64,000 nt of DNA, taken from the NCBI GenBank assembly GCA_039621445.1, contig CP154956.1:92103934-92167933 (forward strand). Reading direction: 5' to 3'. The notes beneath the pieces were generated by a model, which made no database searches, was not told where the DNA came from, and worked only from the letters and a program-made list of their open reading frames with translations. The DNA is from Euglena gracilis (lineage: Eukaryota; Euglenida; Euglenophyceae; Euglenales). Both the position numbers and the translations under genes were made by a program. Of this stretch, positions 31,939 through 41,485 are shown one piece after another. Every line of letters starts with the position of its first letter. The first letter of the stretch is position 1.

Positions 31939-32830
31939 GACGTGTTGGGTAAAGTGCACCTTCCCAGCGCATGCTTTGTCGTCCCCCCCCCTGCGATTGT
32001 GACATTCAACTTTTTTGGGTTGTGGTGGATGATTTTGGGCACACCCATTTTGGTGGGAGCGCACAGGTTAAGCTTCCCAAGGAGGATCGATGTACTTTGC
32101 AATCTGAAACTTGAAAATGCCGGGGGGAACTTGAACGGGGAAAAACGTTGTGAGAAAAATTCTGGATGAAAATTTGTCCAGGATTCTTCCCACCAGTTGG
32201 ATTTGTCCTGGCAATTTGTCAGAATAACCCAATTTCCTCCAGTGAACACCCAAAAATTTTCTTTGGTGCTTTGCACCAATTGTTAAAATGTGTTTTTGCT
32301 CCAAGTCACCGGTAGAACGTGCATGGATCAACCAGAATGAACAAATTCTTTGGTGCATTTTGCAAGTTGGAGTTTTGGATTTCCAATTTTTTGATCATTG
32401 CATATGGGGTAACCGCAGAATTTTGATGTGAATCGCGATAAATTTCCCTGAAAAATGGGTTCAGGGGATTTCCCGTATTTTCAGAATTTTTCCCAGCCAT
32501 TTTCAAATGGGGCGTCCAGAATTATTCCTGGCATTTTGAGTGTTCGTCCAATGTTTTTCCCGACAAAATTTTTCTTTTCGGTAATTGTTCCTGGTCCCCC
32601 CCCAGTGCACTTTAATATGCCATAACCGAAATCAGCTGACAAAATCTCAACCCCACCGTGAACCATTAGCTTCTTTTGATTGTGGTCTCCAATCAAACAG
32701 CGCCACAGTGCAAGATGGGGTAAAAAATTGTATTTTAGAAGTTTGGAAAATGTTGAGGCGAGCCATGATGAGAAGGAGTTAAGGCAACAGCACAATTTGC
32801 ACCTGACAGCAGGGGGCTTGTTGTCTGCAG

Positions 32831-32888
32831 GTACGAAGATGACGATCGACCACAACGCCGCTTGCGTGAGGCGGGTGGATTGCCATAG
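32831..32888 (+). CDS. Acidic/basic repeat protein, terminal exon F
   Basis: After TTGTTGTCTGCAG; 1 + 54 nt and stop TAG (32886-32888). It encodes YEDDDRPQRRLREAGGLP after the split Arg. Good acceptor, in-phase with exon E. A GTGTAT directly after the TAG could alternatively be a donor, so termination here is probable, not certain. Confidence 0.45.
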
Positions 32889-33242
32889 GTGTATTCTACT
32901 CCATTCACTCCGAAACACCTCTCTCCCGCGAGCGTTGGCTGTGGGGCAACAGGCAAGCAAAGCACCAAGAGCTAACCCCATTCGCCTTGAAACGCCCACT
33001 GGAATGTTGCACCTCCTCCATCCATCCCACTCCTCCCAGCCGCATGAGTGCATTGGCCCCGTCACACGACTTGAGGGACCAGTGCAGTGGTTGTTCGGTG
33101 GCCGTTTTGACAGAGGAGAGTGAAAGGAAATTGTTTTTGTTCGAAGAAATCAGGATAGAAATTTGAATTTTCAACCTACTGCCCTGCCCAGAGTTTGCAT
33201 CAACACGAGGCACGTAAAACATGTGGATCACGATTGGGAATA

Positions 33243-33447
33243 CCCCCCCCCCTTTATTTGACCCCCCCCCTTAATTGAGCATTTGGGTCCGGGGAAATTT
33301 TTTTTTCATGCGCCGAAGGCGCCGAAAATTTTTTTTGCCCTCTTTCTAAAGGAATTTTTGACCCCCCCCCTTATTTGACCCCCCCCCTTATTTGAGCATT
33401 TGGGGGGTCCGTTGGCCCGTGGGTGTGCTCAAATAAAGGGGGGGGGG
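33243..33447 (-). mobile_element. Poly-C-ended short TIR element, copy 3
   Basis: Reverse complement of the element at 9156-9358 with few differences, including the GCGCCGAAGGCGCCGAAAA centre (33311-33329). It ends G-run at 33447, directly left of the DIRS-related sequence. Confidence 0.75.
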
Positions 33448-33539
33448 AGTGGTGAGGGGCAATGGGGGCGATGGGTTGTTTGTTGGGGGCGACTTTGCGA
33501 AGGCTACAGTGCGTCGTTCGCGTAAAACGTATAGTGCTT

Positions 33540-33740
33540 CTCAAAAGCCAGTTTCGTACAGTCACCCAGCCCGGAGGCGAACTCGGACTCCCAGGACACA
33601 GGCAGGGGGGGGAGGGGACCAAGAGGGCGAATCACAAGAAGATGTCCTGCTTCCCTTGCCGGCTGTTTGTTCTGGTGTGTTTGTGCGTGCGCGGGGGGTG
33701 CCTCTTACTGCGCCGTTGTTGCCGGAGTTGGCGATGATCT
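33540..33740. repeat. Diverged DIRS terminal sequence outside the main element
   Basis: CTCGGACTCCCAGGACACAGG (33582-33602), then GCCGGCTGTTTGTTCTGGTG to TTGCCGGAGTTGGCGATGAT (33658-33737), the last part resembling the left ITR at 33811-33883. The GGACTCCCAGGACACAGG block recurs inverted at 38665-38690. It suggests remnants of a related older element into or beside which the main one inserted. Confidence 0.5.
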
Positions 33741-33769
33741 TAAGACATCCTCCGCTAAACCGTCGTGAC

Positions 33770-33883
33770 ATTAGGGCTTCGCACACTCTGGGGGTGAGAT
33801 CCTCCTTGTGTGCCGGCTGTCTCGTTGTTTGTGTTGTTTTTTGGCGGGGTGCTTCCTACGTCTTTTTGGTGCCGGAGTTGGTG
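33770..33883 (+). repeat. Left inverted terminal repeat of DIRS element
   Basis: 33792-33883 pairs with 38301-38397: TGCCGGCTGTCTCGTTG..., GGCGGGGTGCTTC and TTTTTGGTGCCGGAGTTGG are inverted in the right repeat. The outer 33776-33800 is complementary to 38068-38093 in the internal complementary region. The outer limit is set from that match. Confidence 0.8.
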
Positions 33884-33910
33884 AATATAAACGTCCTTCG
33901 ACAACATCAG

Positions 33911-34518
33911 ATGGCAACGTACGCAGAGAAATTGACATCCGAGGATGAAGTCATATTCAACCATTTGTGGAGACAGCTATTCTTCAACGAGGGCAACGTG
34001 GCGAAACTATTGGTGGAATCGTCCCCGGAATCCCTCGTCGCCGTCATCGCGGCCGGGCAAAACTGGCTGGGAGGCGGATGACACACGACGAAGTGTGCAA
34101 AGACGGTCCACGAGCTGACGCCGGCGGCGATGGTCTCCAGCCAAGTCGGAGACTACAGGAATTCGTTCTTGCACTCCGTGGCATTAGCAGGAAGTGTGGA
34201 AGTACCACGGACTTGGGGCAGACAGCAGCGGACGTGGCGTTCAAGTTGGCTGAGCGTTGGCTGGGGAGGAAGTCGAAGAAAGACAAGGGGATGACGCAGA
34301 GAGCGGAGCGGTCCGCGATGGAGGAGGACGGAGAAGACGTGGAGGACAACGACAACGACGAGGCGGACGAACGGCTCCCCTGGCGAGGTACTGGCGCCAC
34401 TGGCGCCAGAGCTGGCAGCGTGCCTTCGGCACGCCGAAAAAGGAGATCGACTACCGTGGAAAATGGTGCTGGGGGAGCTACCAAGGTATCAGGGGATAGA
34501 AGTAAGAGCGGAAGATAA
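33911..34518 (+). CDS. DIRS Gag-like region (ORF1), frameshifted
   Basis: ATG at 33911, just inside the left ITR, begins MATYAEKLTSEDEVIFNHLW and runs to 34081; the neighbouring frame continues to 34518 with a helical part (LQEFVLALRGISRKCG), an acidic DGEDVEDNDNDEADE stretch and a basic RRKRRSTTVENG stretch. Position and composition fit a structural ORF. No zinc knuckle is visible. At least one frameshift near 34070. Confidence 0.5.
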
Positions 34519-34523
34519 TAATC

Positions 34524-36452
34524 ATGGTTCAGATGGAAAGAGGGGCCTGGGACAAGCAGCTGAAGGCATGGCAGCAAAAGATGTTGCACTTGGAGGGGAT
34601 GGTGGCATGCCTGTATGGCAGTGTGGAAGCAGATTATCAAATATTGGCACAACAACTGTTTTTTGCTGTAGCAGAGCTAGAGCAGACGCTGCTGAAGGAG
34701 AGGAAGAAGTGCAGCATTCCAGGGGCAATCTCAAGTACAAACAACGGGCTGTTCTCCAAAGAAGATTTGGCAGTTGACAAAGCCCAATGGGCTCTGAATC
34801 AAGCAGGCTTGGCACCAGCCTTCTCCAGACATTCTATGTCTCATTTTCCCATTCCCACAGGGAACAAAGGATTTAAGTTCAAGTTTGGCAAAGACAAAGG
34901 CTATGGCAGCCAATTCAAGTCTGGGAGAGGAAAGGGCTATGGCATCCAGTGGAGACCAGGGTTGTCCAAAGGGTCTGAATCATCTCTGGAATCATCTCTC
35001 TCCTCACCCTTTTCCTCAGAAAAGGCAAGGGGAAGGCCTGAAGCATCAAAGACCCCAAGAGGGGGTAAAACCAACAAAGCCAAGCACAGAGGGAGTCAGG
35101 GCTTACAGGCCCCAGGTGCCAATGGTGGGCAAGCCAGAACCAAGATGAGAGTGGGGGGAGAGACCCCCCAGCTGAGCTCCAAGGAGGAGGTAACCCCCCT
35201 GCTGACCCCTGCCCTGAGGCCATCACCAGTCTGGCAAGGGCTCCTGGAACCAGGGACCTGGCCCACACCAACCTGCTCCCCAGAGGAATGGGAGAAAGGT
35301 ATCCTTCAAGGGTTGGATTTCAGAGAAAGGGCATGGCTGGGGGTGCCATTGTTTCAGAGACTGAGAAAATGCCTGCCATGGTGGCAGCAAAATGCAAGCC
35401 AGTGGGTAGTATCACTAATTCAAAATGGTGTGCAGCCAGACCACCCTCTACCCCAGTTTCTGTCAAAAAGACAGCAGCAAAAGTCAGAGCAGGAAATCAG
35501 CCTGGCCTCCAAAATCCTGAGGGAGTACAAAGACAGTGGGGCAACAAAAAAATTGGAAATGGCCACAGACACTGCCAACCTAGTACCCTGGTTTGTGTTG
35601 TCCAAACCAGAAGGGGAGGGGGTCAAGCATCGACTTATCACAGATTGTCGAGATCTAAATCAATTTTGCTGCCCAGAAAAGTTCACTTTGGAAAACATGT
35701 CCACCATTTTCCCCACTCTGAAAAAAGGGGACTGGGCAGCCAAACTAGACTTGAAAGATGCCTACTTTCATCTGGGTCTGGAAAAATATTTCAAAATTTT
35801 TGTCAGAATTCAGGTGGGACCAGACCTGTGGGAGTTTCAGGGGGCCTGTTTTGGCCTAAGCACCCTCCCAAAGTTGTTCATGTCCCTAATGAAAGTCCTG
35901 CTAAAAATGTGGCGATCAAAGGGATTGCAGGTGTTCGTCTATTTGGACGACATCATTCTGTTTGGTTCAACAGAAAATTCGGTGAAAAAGCATTTGTTGA
36001 CAATGCTGAACACATTAGGGGAGGCTGGGTTCAAAGTCAGCGAGAAAAAGTCTGTGTTTACTCCCACCCAAAGGCTGCAACATTTGGGATTGGAGGTGCC
36101 CCCCCACAAATTAAAAACCATCAGAAAGGAACTGGGCAAGGTGGTTCTGGCCCAGAAACTGAGTTGCAGAAAGATTTCCAGCATTCTGGGACAAATCAGA
36201 AGTTACCTCCCTGCTCTGCCATTTCTGAGATTGGTAACCCAGGAGCTCTTAAAGTTCAGCCAGCTGCATCAGGAAAAGGGCTGGGATTTTTGCATCGACA
36301 TACCAGAAAGCCTGAAGGGGGAAATCAAAGTCCTAAAGGCATACCTGCTACCAGGCCTGGACAGACCTTTCCTACAACAGGCACAAAGGGTGCTCCATTC
36401 AGTCTCCTCCACATGGGCATGGGGGGGGTGGACTCCTCCCAAAATCAAATAA
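34524..36452 (+). CDS. DIRS polyprotein: Gag-like N-terminus and reverse transcriptase
   Basis: A 642-codon open frame. Residues 1-120 are helical, 110-210 Gly/Lys/Ser-rich (FGKDKGYGSQFKSGRGKGYG), typical of nucleic-acid-binding Gag ends. RT motifs follow: LVPWFVLSKPEGEG (about 353), RLITDCRDLNQF (about 372), AKLDLKDAYFHLGL (about 409), GLSTLPKLF (about 448) and the catalytic FVYLDDIILFG at about 469-479 (35936-35968). Downstream are GFKVSEKKSVFTP and ISSILGQIRSYLPALP, as in DIRS/PAT/Ngaro RTs. It copies element RNA to cDNA. The frame ends at TAA 36450-36452, while RNase H continues in another frame after the G-run at 36421-36428, so the stop is likely due to an indel. Confidence 0.85.
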   Translation: MVQMERGAWDKQLKAWQQKMLHLEGMVACLYGSVEADYQILAQQLFFAVAELEQTLLKERKKCSIPGAISSTNNGLFSKEDLAVDKAQWALNQAGLAPAFSRHSMSHFPIPTGNKGFKFKFGKDKGYGSQFKSGRGKGYGIQWRPGLSKGSESSLESSLSSPFSSEKARGRPEASKTPRGGKTNKAKHRGSQGLQAPGANGGQARTKMRVGGETPQLSSKEEVTPLLTPALRPSPVWQGLLEPGTWPTPTCSPEEWEKGILQGLDFRERAWLGVPLFQRLRKCLPWWQQNASQWVVSLIQNGVQPDHPLPQFLSKRQQQKSEQEISLASKILREYKDSGATKKLEMATDTANLVPWFVLSKPEGEGVKHRLITDCRDLNQFCCPEKFTLENMSTIFPTLKKGDWAAKLDLKDAYFHLGLEKYFKIFVRIQVGPDLWEFQGACFGLSTLPKLFMSLMKVLLKMWRSKGLQVFVYLDDIILFGSTENSVKKHLLTMLNTLGEAGFKVSEKKSVFTPTQRLQHLGLEVPPHKLKTIRKELGKVVLAQKLSCRKISSILGQIRSYLPALPFLRLVTQELLKFSQLHQEKGWDFCIDIPESLKGEIKVLKAYLLPGLDRPFLQQAQRVLHSVSSTWAWGGWTPPKIK

Positions 36453-37205
36453 TCCAAGAAATTTGGAGGGATAAAAATTGTTTACATATAAATGTGAAAG
36501 AGCTGATGGCAGCAGTGCAGACAGTAAAAAGCCTTTGCCCAGCCTGGGGAAACTGTGCTGTTAAACGTGGACAATCAAGTGGCACTAAGTTATCTCACCA
36601 AGTGGGGGGGAAGAAAACAGCACCTCAATCAGAGCTTGGAACCTCTATTTCATTGGTGTTGGGAAAAGCAAGTTCAGCTGCAGGCCCAGTGGGTTCCTTC
36701 AGCAGAAATGGTGGCAGACCCCCTCACAAGGTGGGATCAGGACGGGGCGGATTATACCCTGTGCCCAAACCTGTTCACCCAAATTCGGCATTTTTTCAGA
36801 ACCGACATTGCTCCAGACACAGACATGTTTGAATCTCCAGGAAATGCAAAATTCCATAAGTTTGTGGCCAGATGGCCCCACCACCAGTCTTGTGGACGCA
36901 TTGAAATGCGATCTGTCTTCAGTCCGACATGTTTATGCCAACCCCCACTGGGAAGTGATTTTTCATTGGCTCATCAGAATGAGATTGAACAAGCACGTGA
37001 AATGCCTTTTGGTGACACCCATGTGGGTTTCGAGTCCATGGTGGCCCCTATTAATAAAAAAAACCAAAACCAGGGACAAGAATGTTGGTCATACCCCCCA
37101 GGGAGGGAATGTTCAAGAATTGTTGGGGGCAGTCAATGCCAAGGCCAAAGTGGCCCCTGGCTTGGACAGTGGTATCAGGTTCCTTTTGGAACAGCAAAAT
37201 GCCAC
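36430..37205 (+). pseudogene. DIRS RNase H and connector, frameshifted
   Basis: Fragments in successive frames: INVKELMAAVQTVKSL (36490-36537), LLNVDNQVALSYLTKWGG (36558-36611) and QWVPSAEMVADPLTRW (36690-36740), which supply the E, D and D positions of RNase H. Next are VDALKCDLSSVRHVYANPHW, FHWLIRMRL and CLLVTPMWVSSPWWPLL (about 36890-37050), the conserved connector seen between RNase H and recombinase in this class. Frame changes near 36440, 36550 and 36860. Confidence 0.75.
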
Positions 37206-38040
37206 ATCAAGACATTGAAAATGTCCTGAGGACTTTGGGACCCCTGAAGCGTTATGACAGTGCATTCAGAAAACTGTTTGTTATTTTGCAACAGAAAGGA
37301 TTGGAGCCCTTGCAAGTCTCCAGGATGGAGCTGGCCACTGCCCTGTTGGACCTACACAAACTTTCACAGGCTGATGCTGGATGTGCGTATGCCTCCCTGC
37401 AGTATTTATCTGGGTTGGAATCCATTCGATTTCACCCTTTACTAACAAAAGTGAAAAAAGGAATGGAATCGTTCAGTTCAGAGGACCCATTACCCATTTT
37501 GATAAAATTGCAGAGCACTGAAAGGGTTTCTGACATGTCCCTTATGGAGCTGAGGTGGAGAATCATTCTGTCCTTCATGCTTTTGGCTCTTCACAGGGGG
37601 GTGGACCTGGCAAGAACACAAAGGACCATTTCAGTGGTGGGGGAAATTTTTCATTTTGGTAAGGAGAAAGGGTTGGCCTTCACCAAAGTGGGAGCAGGTG
37701 TTGAAGATTGATTCACTGCCATCTTTGAGTCCATATCATTTGATGAGATAATACGCGAAAAGAGCATCTTTCATCCCCCAGGATGCCCCTTTGTTGTGGA
37801 GTTTGGATGGCAAAAAACCTTTGACATCCAACAGAATCAACTCTTTGACAAAGGAGTTATTGGAAACTTTTGGCATTCCAGTTTCCCACTGGAAAGCCCA
37901 CAGCACCAGGGGGGCAGGAGTTTTGATGATCACAAAAAATTGGGAATGTCCAGTGAGGAGGTGTGTGAAATTGGTCAGTGGAAAAATTCCACAGCCTTTT
38001 CAGCCCATTATTTACGATTGGGGGCGGGGATTCCGCAACA
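37200..38040 (+). pseudogene. DIRS tyrosine recombinase, frameshifted
   Basis: The N-terminal part (37200-37711) is helical with LKRYDSAFRKLF and ALLDLHKLSQADAG, then LLALHRGVDLARTQRTI containing the first catalytic Arg. After a break at 37711 the next frame has LWSLDGKKPLTSNRI and AHSTRGAGVLM (HxxR box, about 37906-37935). A further frame carries GQWKNSTAFSAHYLRLG with the W position and Tyr nucleophile (about 37972-38022). All R-HxxR-W-Y residues are present but spread over three frames. It would insert circular cDNA without target duplication, as known for this class. Confidence 0.8.
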
Positions 38041-38062
38041 AAAAAATTTGAAAAGCAGGTCG

Positions 38063-38170
38063 TGCACAAAGTCTCACCCCCAGAGTGTGCGAAGCCAGAA
38101 TGGTCGAGTACTCCCGGGAAGTCTGACCAGGGAGGAAGTGACCATGAGGGCGGAGCACAAGAGGGGGGTG
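38063..38170 (+). repeat. Internal complementary region (ICR) of DIRS element
   Basis: The first part, CTCACCCCCAGAGTGTGCGA (about 38070-38090), is the reverse complement of the outer left end (33776-33800). The second part (about 38098-38168), including AGTCTGACCAGGGAGGAAGT and CCATGAGGGCGGAGCACAAG, is the reverse complement of the outer right end (38391-38455). It thus juxtaposes both termini, as the DIRS-1 ICR does. Confidence 0.8.
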
Positions 38171-38300
38171 AACCCACCCAACCCACCCGGAAAAGGAAAG
38201 CATCCTCCTTCAGGGGGGGGGGGGCAAAAACGCCCCTACACACAGGCCGGGGAGCCCCTGCGGTTCACCTTCGCCAAGTCGGTGTCGGAGAGCACATCAT

Positions 38301-38455
38301 CGCCAACTCCGGCACCAAAGTCGCAGTAAGAAGCACCCCGCCAAAAAACAACACAAACAAGAAGACAGCCGGCACACAAAGCAGGATCTCACGCCCCTCT
38401 TGTGCTCCGCCCTCATGGTCACTTCCTCCCTGGTCAGACTTCCAGGGAGTACTCG
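38301..38455 (+). repeat. Right inverted terminal repeat of DIRS element
   Basis: 38301-38397 pairs with the left ITR; 38391-38455 is unique to the right end and pairs with the ICR. It ends near GTACTCGGCC. Confidence 0.8.
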
Positions 38456-39214
38456 GCCCTGCCCCGCCCTCTTGCATGGTCGCTTGGTGGAGGGCCCCCC
38501 CGGGGGTGGGGATGACTATCTCTTTCTGGTGTGTTTTTGGGTGGGTGGTTGGGGCTGTTTGGCTGTGGGTCCCCTTTCTGGCTGGGATGTCTTTTTTGTC
38601 TTGCTGCTTTTATTATGGGTGGGGGGATTGGGCTCACCATCTTCTTTGTCCCTTACTCCCTCTTCCTGTGTCTTGGGAGTCCGAGGCCACTCGGGCTCCG
38701 CACCGCGGGATGTGAGGTACTGTGCACCCCCCTTTGGGCCATAGCCTTTTGAATTTTTGATACGACACCCAGCCTCAAATAATGAGCTTGGAAGGCCTCA
38801 AAATTTTTCGATTGTCCCAAAAATTTTCCATTGTCCCGGTTGCTGACTTCCTCCACCTGCAAACCAGCATTTTTCCACCATAAAACCCCAGCCCATCCGG
38901 TGCTGTGGGCTTTCCAGTGGGTGGTGCCCACACCCTCCTCCTGCATGATTATTTTGGTGTGGGAAGTCGCTCTGTCTAAGGTCAAAGGCCTTTTTCCATT
39001 CAAAGACCATAACAAATTATTTTTTTTCCAACCGTTTGGGCCGTCCGCTCCACATACTCTTTCAATAAATGCCAGCGGCTTATGAGGGGGTTGTGGGGCA
39101 GATTCAAAATCTCCCCCCACCTTGGGTACTGCCACCCTTTCCTTTGCAAAAAAATGAATTTTTTCTCTCTCACAAAACTGATTTTTCGCTGGGTTCTGGC
39201 TAGGTCAAACCATG
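38456..39214 (-). pseudogene. Second DIRS recombinase fragment, inverted, catalytic Arg lost
   Basis: Minus-strand frames give WFDLARTQRKISF (about 39175-39213), LLWSLNGKRPLTLDRATSH, AHSTGWAGVL (about 38870-38900) and FEAFQAHYLRLG (about 38765-38800), homologous to the + strand recombinase at 37600-38022. The HxxR box reads HSTG, so the second catalytic Arg is replaced. Homology stops abruptly near 39214, where the proline-rich gene begins. Terminal-repeat-like sequence follows at 38460-38720, sharing GGGAGTCCGAG with 33580-33600 (inverted). Confidence 0.7.
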
Positions 39215-39528
39215 GCCGCAGTATGCTACCAGAACCCGCAGTATGCTGAGGTCCCGGTTCCGGGCGCCACACATGCTGACAGTCTTTCATCCACGGTATT
39301 CGCCGCGGCTAGCAGCAGCAGGTCCGCATGCGAGGTAGCAGGTCCATCTGACGTCCAGCAGCCGGCACCCCAGCAACCAGGGCAGCACAGATCGCGACTA
39401 CCTCTCGCACACCCCCCAGCGGATCCTTTTATGCAAGCCCTTTGGGATGCATACTGCGCTCAGTTGTTGGTGGTAGCCAACACCCATGTGGCTCAGTGGT
39501 GTCACTTTGGTCAAGCCCTGATGACGGG

Positions 39529-39844
39529 TGTAGGGGGTGTGGGCCTCACCACTCCCACAACCCCCTGGCGGCTAGCCCCTGGCGCCTGCAGGCCCTGCCA
39601 CTGGCTGGGATCCATCAATTCACCCAGGGGGCCTGGCACCCACCTGGGACTTTCCTTGGAACTTTTCATGGTAATCCCACTTCCCAATTCCCAGCGCCGG
39701 CACAAATCAAGATACTTCCCAGAACTGAACAACCAAAGTCAAACTGAACACGCTGCTTGCCACTGTAAACACAAACACAGACAGAATTTTGCGTAAATTC
39801 CTAATTCCTCTGCTGGAATCTTAATCTCATTCCCAGCGCCCACA
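39529..39844 (-). repeat. Long terminal repeat (3' by minus-strand reading)
   Basis: Matches 41167-41485 over its length; differences include single substitutions and a short indel near 39670. Confidence 0.8.
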
Positions 39845-40539
39845 CTCCCCTCCTTAAAAAGCTGCCCAGGACAGCTAAACCTGCCTTCGGCAAAAAGGCG
39901 CTGGGAGTTGTTTTTTTTTGTTCACGAACACAATCTTGACACTTTCTTTCGGTCTGTCCGTTTCTTTTTTTTTTCTGTGAGGCGGGGCGGGGTTCTCCTA
40001 CAGCAGCAGGGGGGAGCAGCAGGCACCCGCACCTCCTTGGGCCGTTCTGGCGGGGGTTCCCCCCCAGAACAGTCCAAAGATACCCCTTGGGCCGTCATCT
40101 CTGGTTTTTTTTTTCGTTTTTCCCCTGTCTCTCCTTTTTTTGCCCGTCCAGAGATGGGGGTCCAGGGGCTGGTGAAGGTCCTGGGAAGGGGGCTCGCAGG
40201 TGCAGCGGGAGGGGGTTACCGCGGGGAGGGCTTCGGCCACAGGCCTGGGAGGGGGACCCAGCCCACGCCGTCCAGGCGGGCTTCGGCCACAACGCCTGAG
40301 GGCTTCGGCCCAGGCATACAGGAGGGGGACCCAGCCCACACCATCCCGGCGGGCTTCGGCCACAGCTGGTGAGGGCTTCGGCCCTGGGCATGCGGGAGGG
40401 GGACCCAGCCCACACCGTCCCAGGCAGGGCTTCGGCCTCAGCCCCTCGGGGCCTCCTTCGCCTTCTGCCTGCGCTCCTTCCTTCTCCTTCCTCTTGACTT
40501 CTCCGGCGAGCCTTCGCCCTCACCATGCCCCACTGGGGC

Positions 40540-41307
40540 CTAATGCCCAATTCCGTCATCTCCAGAATGTCCATCTCGACCATCTCCATGTCTGGAATGT
40601 CCATCTCGCCCATCTCCATGTCTGGAATGTCCATCTCGACCATCTTGACTCATCTCGATTCGGGCATCACCACCTCTGACATGACCATCTCTGGCATGCA
40701 CTTGCCTGACATCTCCTTCCACAGCATTCACATCTCTGGCATTTCCATCCTTGGCATTCCCGTCTGCGGCATTTCCATCCTTGGCATGCACATCTCTGAC
40801 ATCTCCTTCCTCGGCATTCACATCTCTGGCATTCCCATCCTTGGCATTCGCATCTCTGGCATTTCCATCCTTGGCATTCCCGTCTCTGACATCTCCTTCC
40901 ACAGCATTCACCAGCCTGGCATCAGAGGCCACCCTGCCATGGGCCCTGAGCCTGCCAGCAGCAGCTGCTGCTGCACGGCTGGCACACCACGAACAGCCAC
41001 ACTCCGCATCAGAACTTGAATAATACACCATCAGGTTGATGTTCACTCCTTCAGTCCACACCTTCTTGATGATCTCCTGCAGGCACATGCCATGCCTGAT
41101 CCCGGCATGGCGGACAGCCGCCACGTGGCTGGTAGGCATGTTGTTTGACTGGCAGTGTTCAGTTTGTGTAGGGGGTGTGGGCCTCACCACTCCCACAACC
41201 ACCTGGCGGCTGGCCCCTGGCGCCTGCAGTCCCTGCCACTGGCTGGGATCCATCAATTCACCCAGGGGGCCTGGCACCCACCTGGGACTTTCCTTGGAAC
41301 TTTTCAT
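40540..41307 (-). CDS. 255-residue pentapeptide-like repeat protein inside LTR element
   Basis: Minus-strand frame starting inside the 5' LTR (ATG complement at 41305-41307). The N-terminus derives from LTR sequence. The middle has a Cys cluster (DAECGCSWCASRAAAAAAG), then about 30 five-residue units of the type (A/V)-(K/E)-(D/E)-G-(N/D) and A/V-R-D-(A/V/G)-N down to the end, ending RDGHSRHGDGRDGHSGDDG. The DNA is a 15-bp minisatellite, so the ORF may be a by-product; other frames are also open across it. I do not recognise a function. Confidence 0.35.
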   Translation of the reverse strand: MKSSKESPRWVPGPLGELMDPSQWQGLQAPGASRQVVVGVVRPTPPTQTEHCQSNNMPTSHVAAVRHAGIRHGMCLQEIIKKVWTEGVNINLMVYYSSSDAECGCSWCASRAAAAAAGRLRAHGRVASDARLVNAVEGDVRDGNAKDGNARDANAKDGNARDVNAEEGDVRDVHAKDGNAADGNAKDGNARDVNAVEGDVRQVHARDGHVRGGDARIEMSQDGRDGHSRHGDGRDGHSRHGDGRDGHSGDDGIGH

Positions 41308-41485
41308 TGTACTTCATCCCACTTCCCAATTCCCAGCGCTGGCACAAATCACAATACTTCCCAGAACTGAACAACCAAAGTCAAACTGAACATGCTGCTT
41401 GCCACTGTAAACACAAACACAGACAGAATTTTGCGTAATTCCTAATTCCCCTGCTGTAATCTTAATCTCATTCCCAGCGCCCACA
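41167..41485 (-). repeat. Long terminal repeat (5' by minus-strand reading)
   Basis: Pairs with 39529-39844. Its outer end abuts CGGGGAGACGG, where the interrupted proline-rich gene resumes. Confidence 0.8.

Larger units (their letters stand above)
33770..38455 (+). mobile_element. DIRS-type tyrosine-recombinase retrotransposon
   Basis: About 4.7 kb with inverted terminal repeats (33770-33883 and 38301-38455), an internal complementary region (38063-38170), and in order Gag-like, reverse transcriptase, RNase H, a connector and tyrosine recombinase. That order and the ITR/ICR plan are the DIRS-1 architecture; no integrase, protease or methylase domain was seen. The coding part needs about five frame changes, several near homopolymers, so it is decayed or carries sequencing indels. 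Confidence 0.85.
39529..41485 (-). mobile_element. Non-autonomous LTR retroelement (1.96 kb)
   Basis: Direct repeats 39529-39844 and 41167-41485 (about 318 bp, roughly a dozen differences) begin TGTAGGGGG and end GCGCCCACA, that is TG...CA. CGGG abuts both outer ends (39525-39528, 41486-41489), a likely 4-5 bp target duplication. A purine tract on the minus strand, AAGGAGGGGAG, lies just inside the 39844 end, which makes the element read on the minus strand. No RT, integrase or protease is present. A primer binding site was not recognised. Confidence 0.75.

Noticed and set aside
35288-36832. 514-codon second + ORF overlapping the RT
   Set aside because: It is a frame shadow of the RT gene up to about 36430; only its last part carries real RNase H residues.
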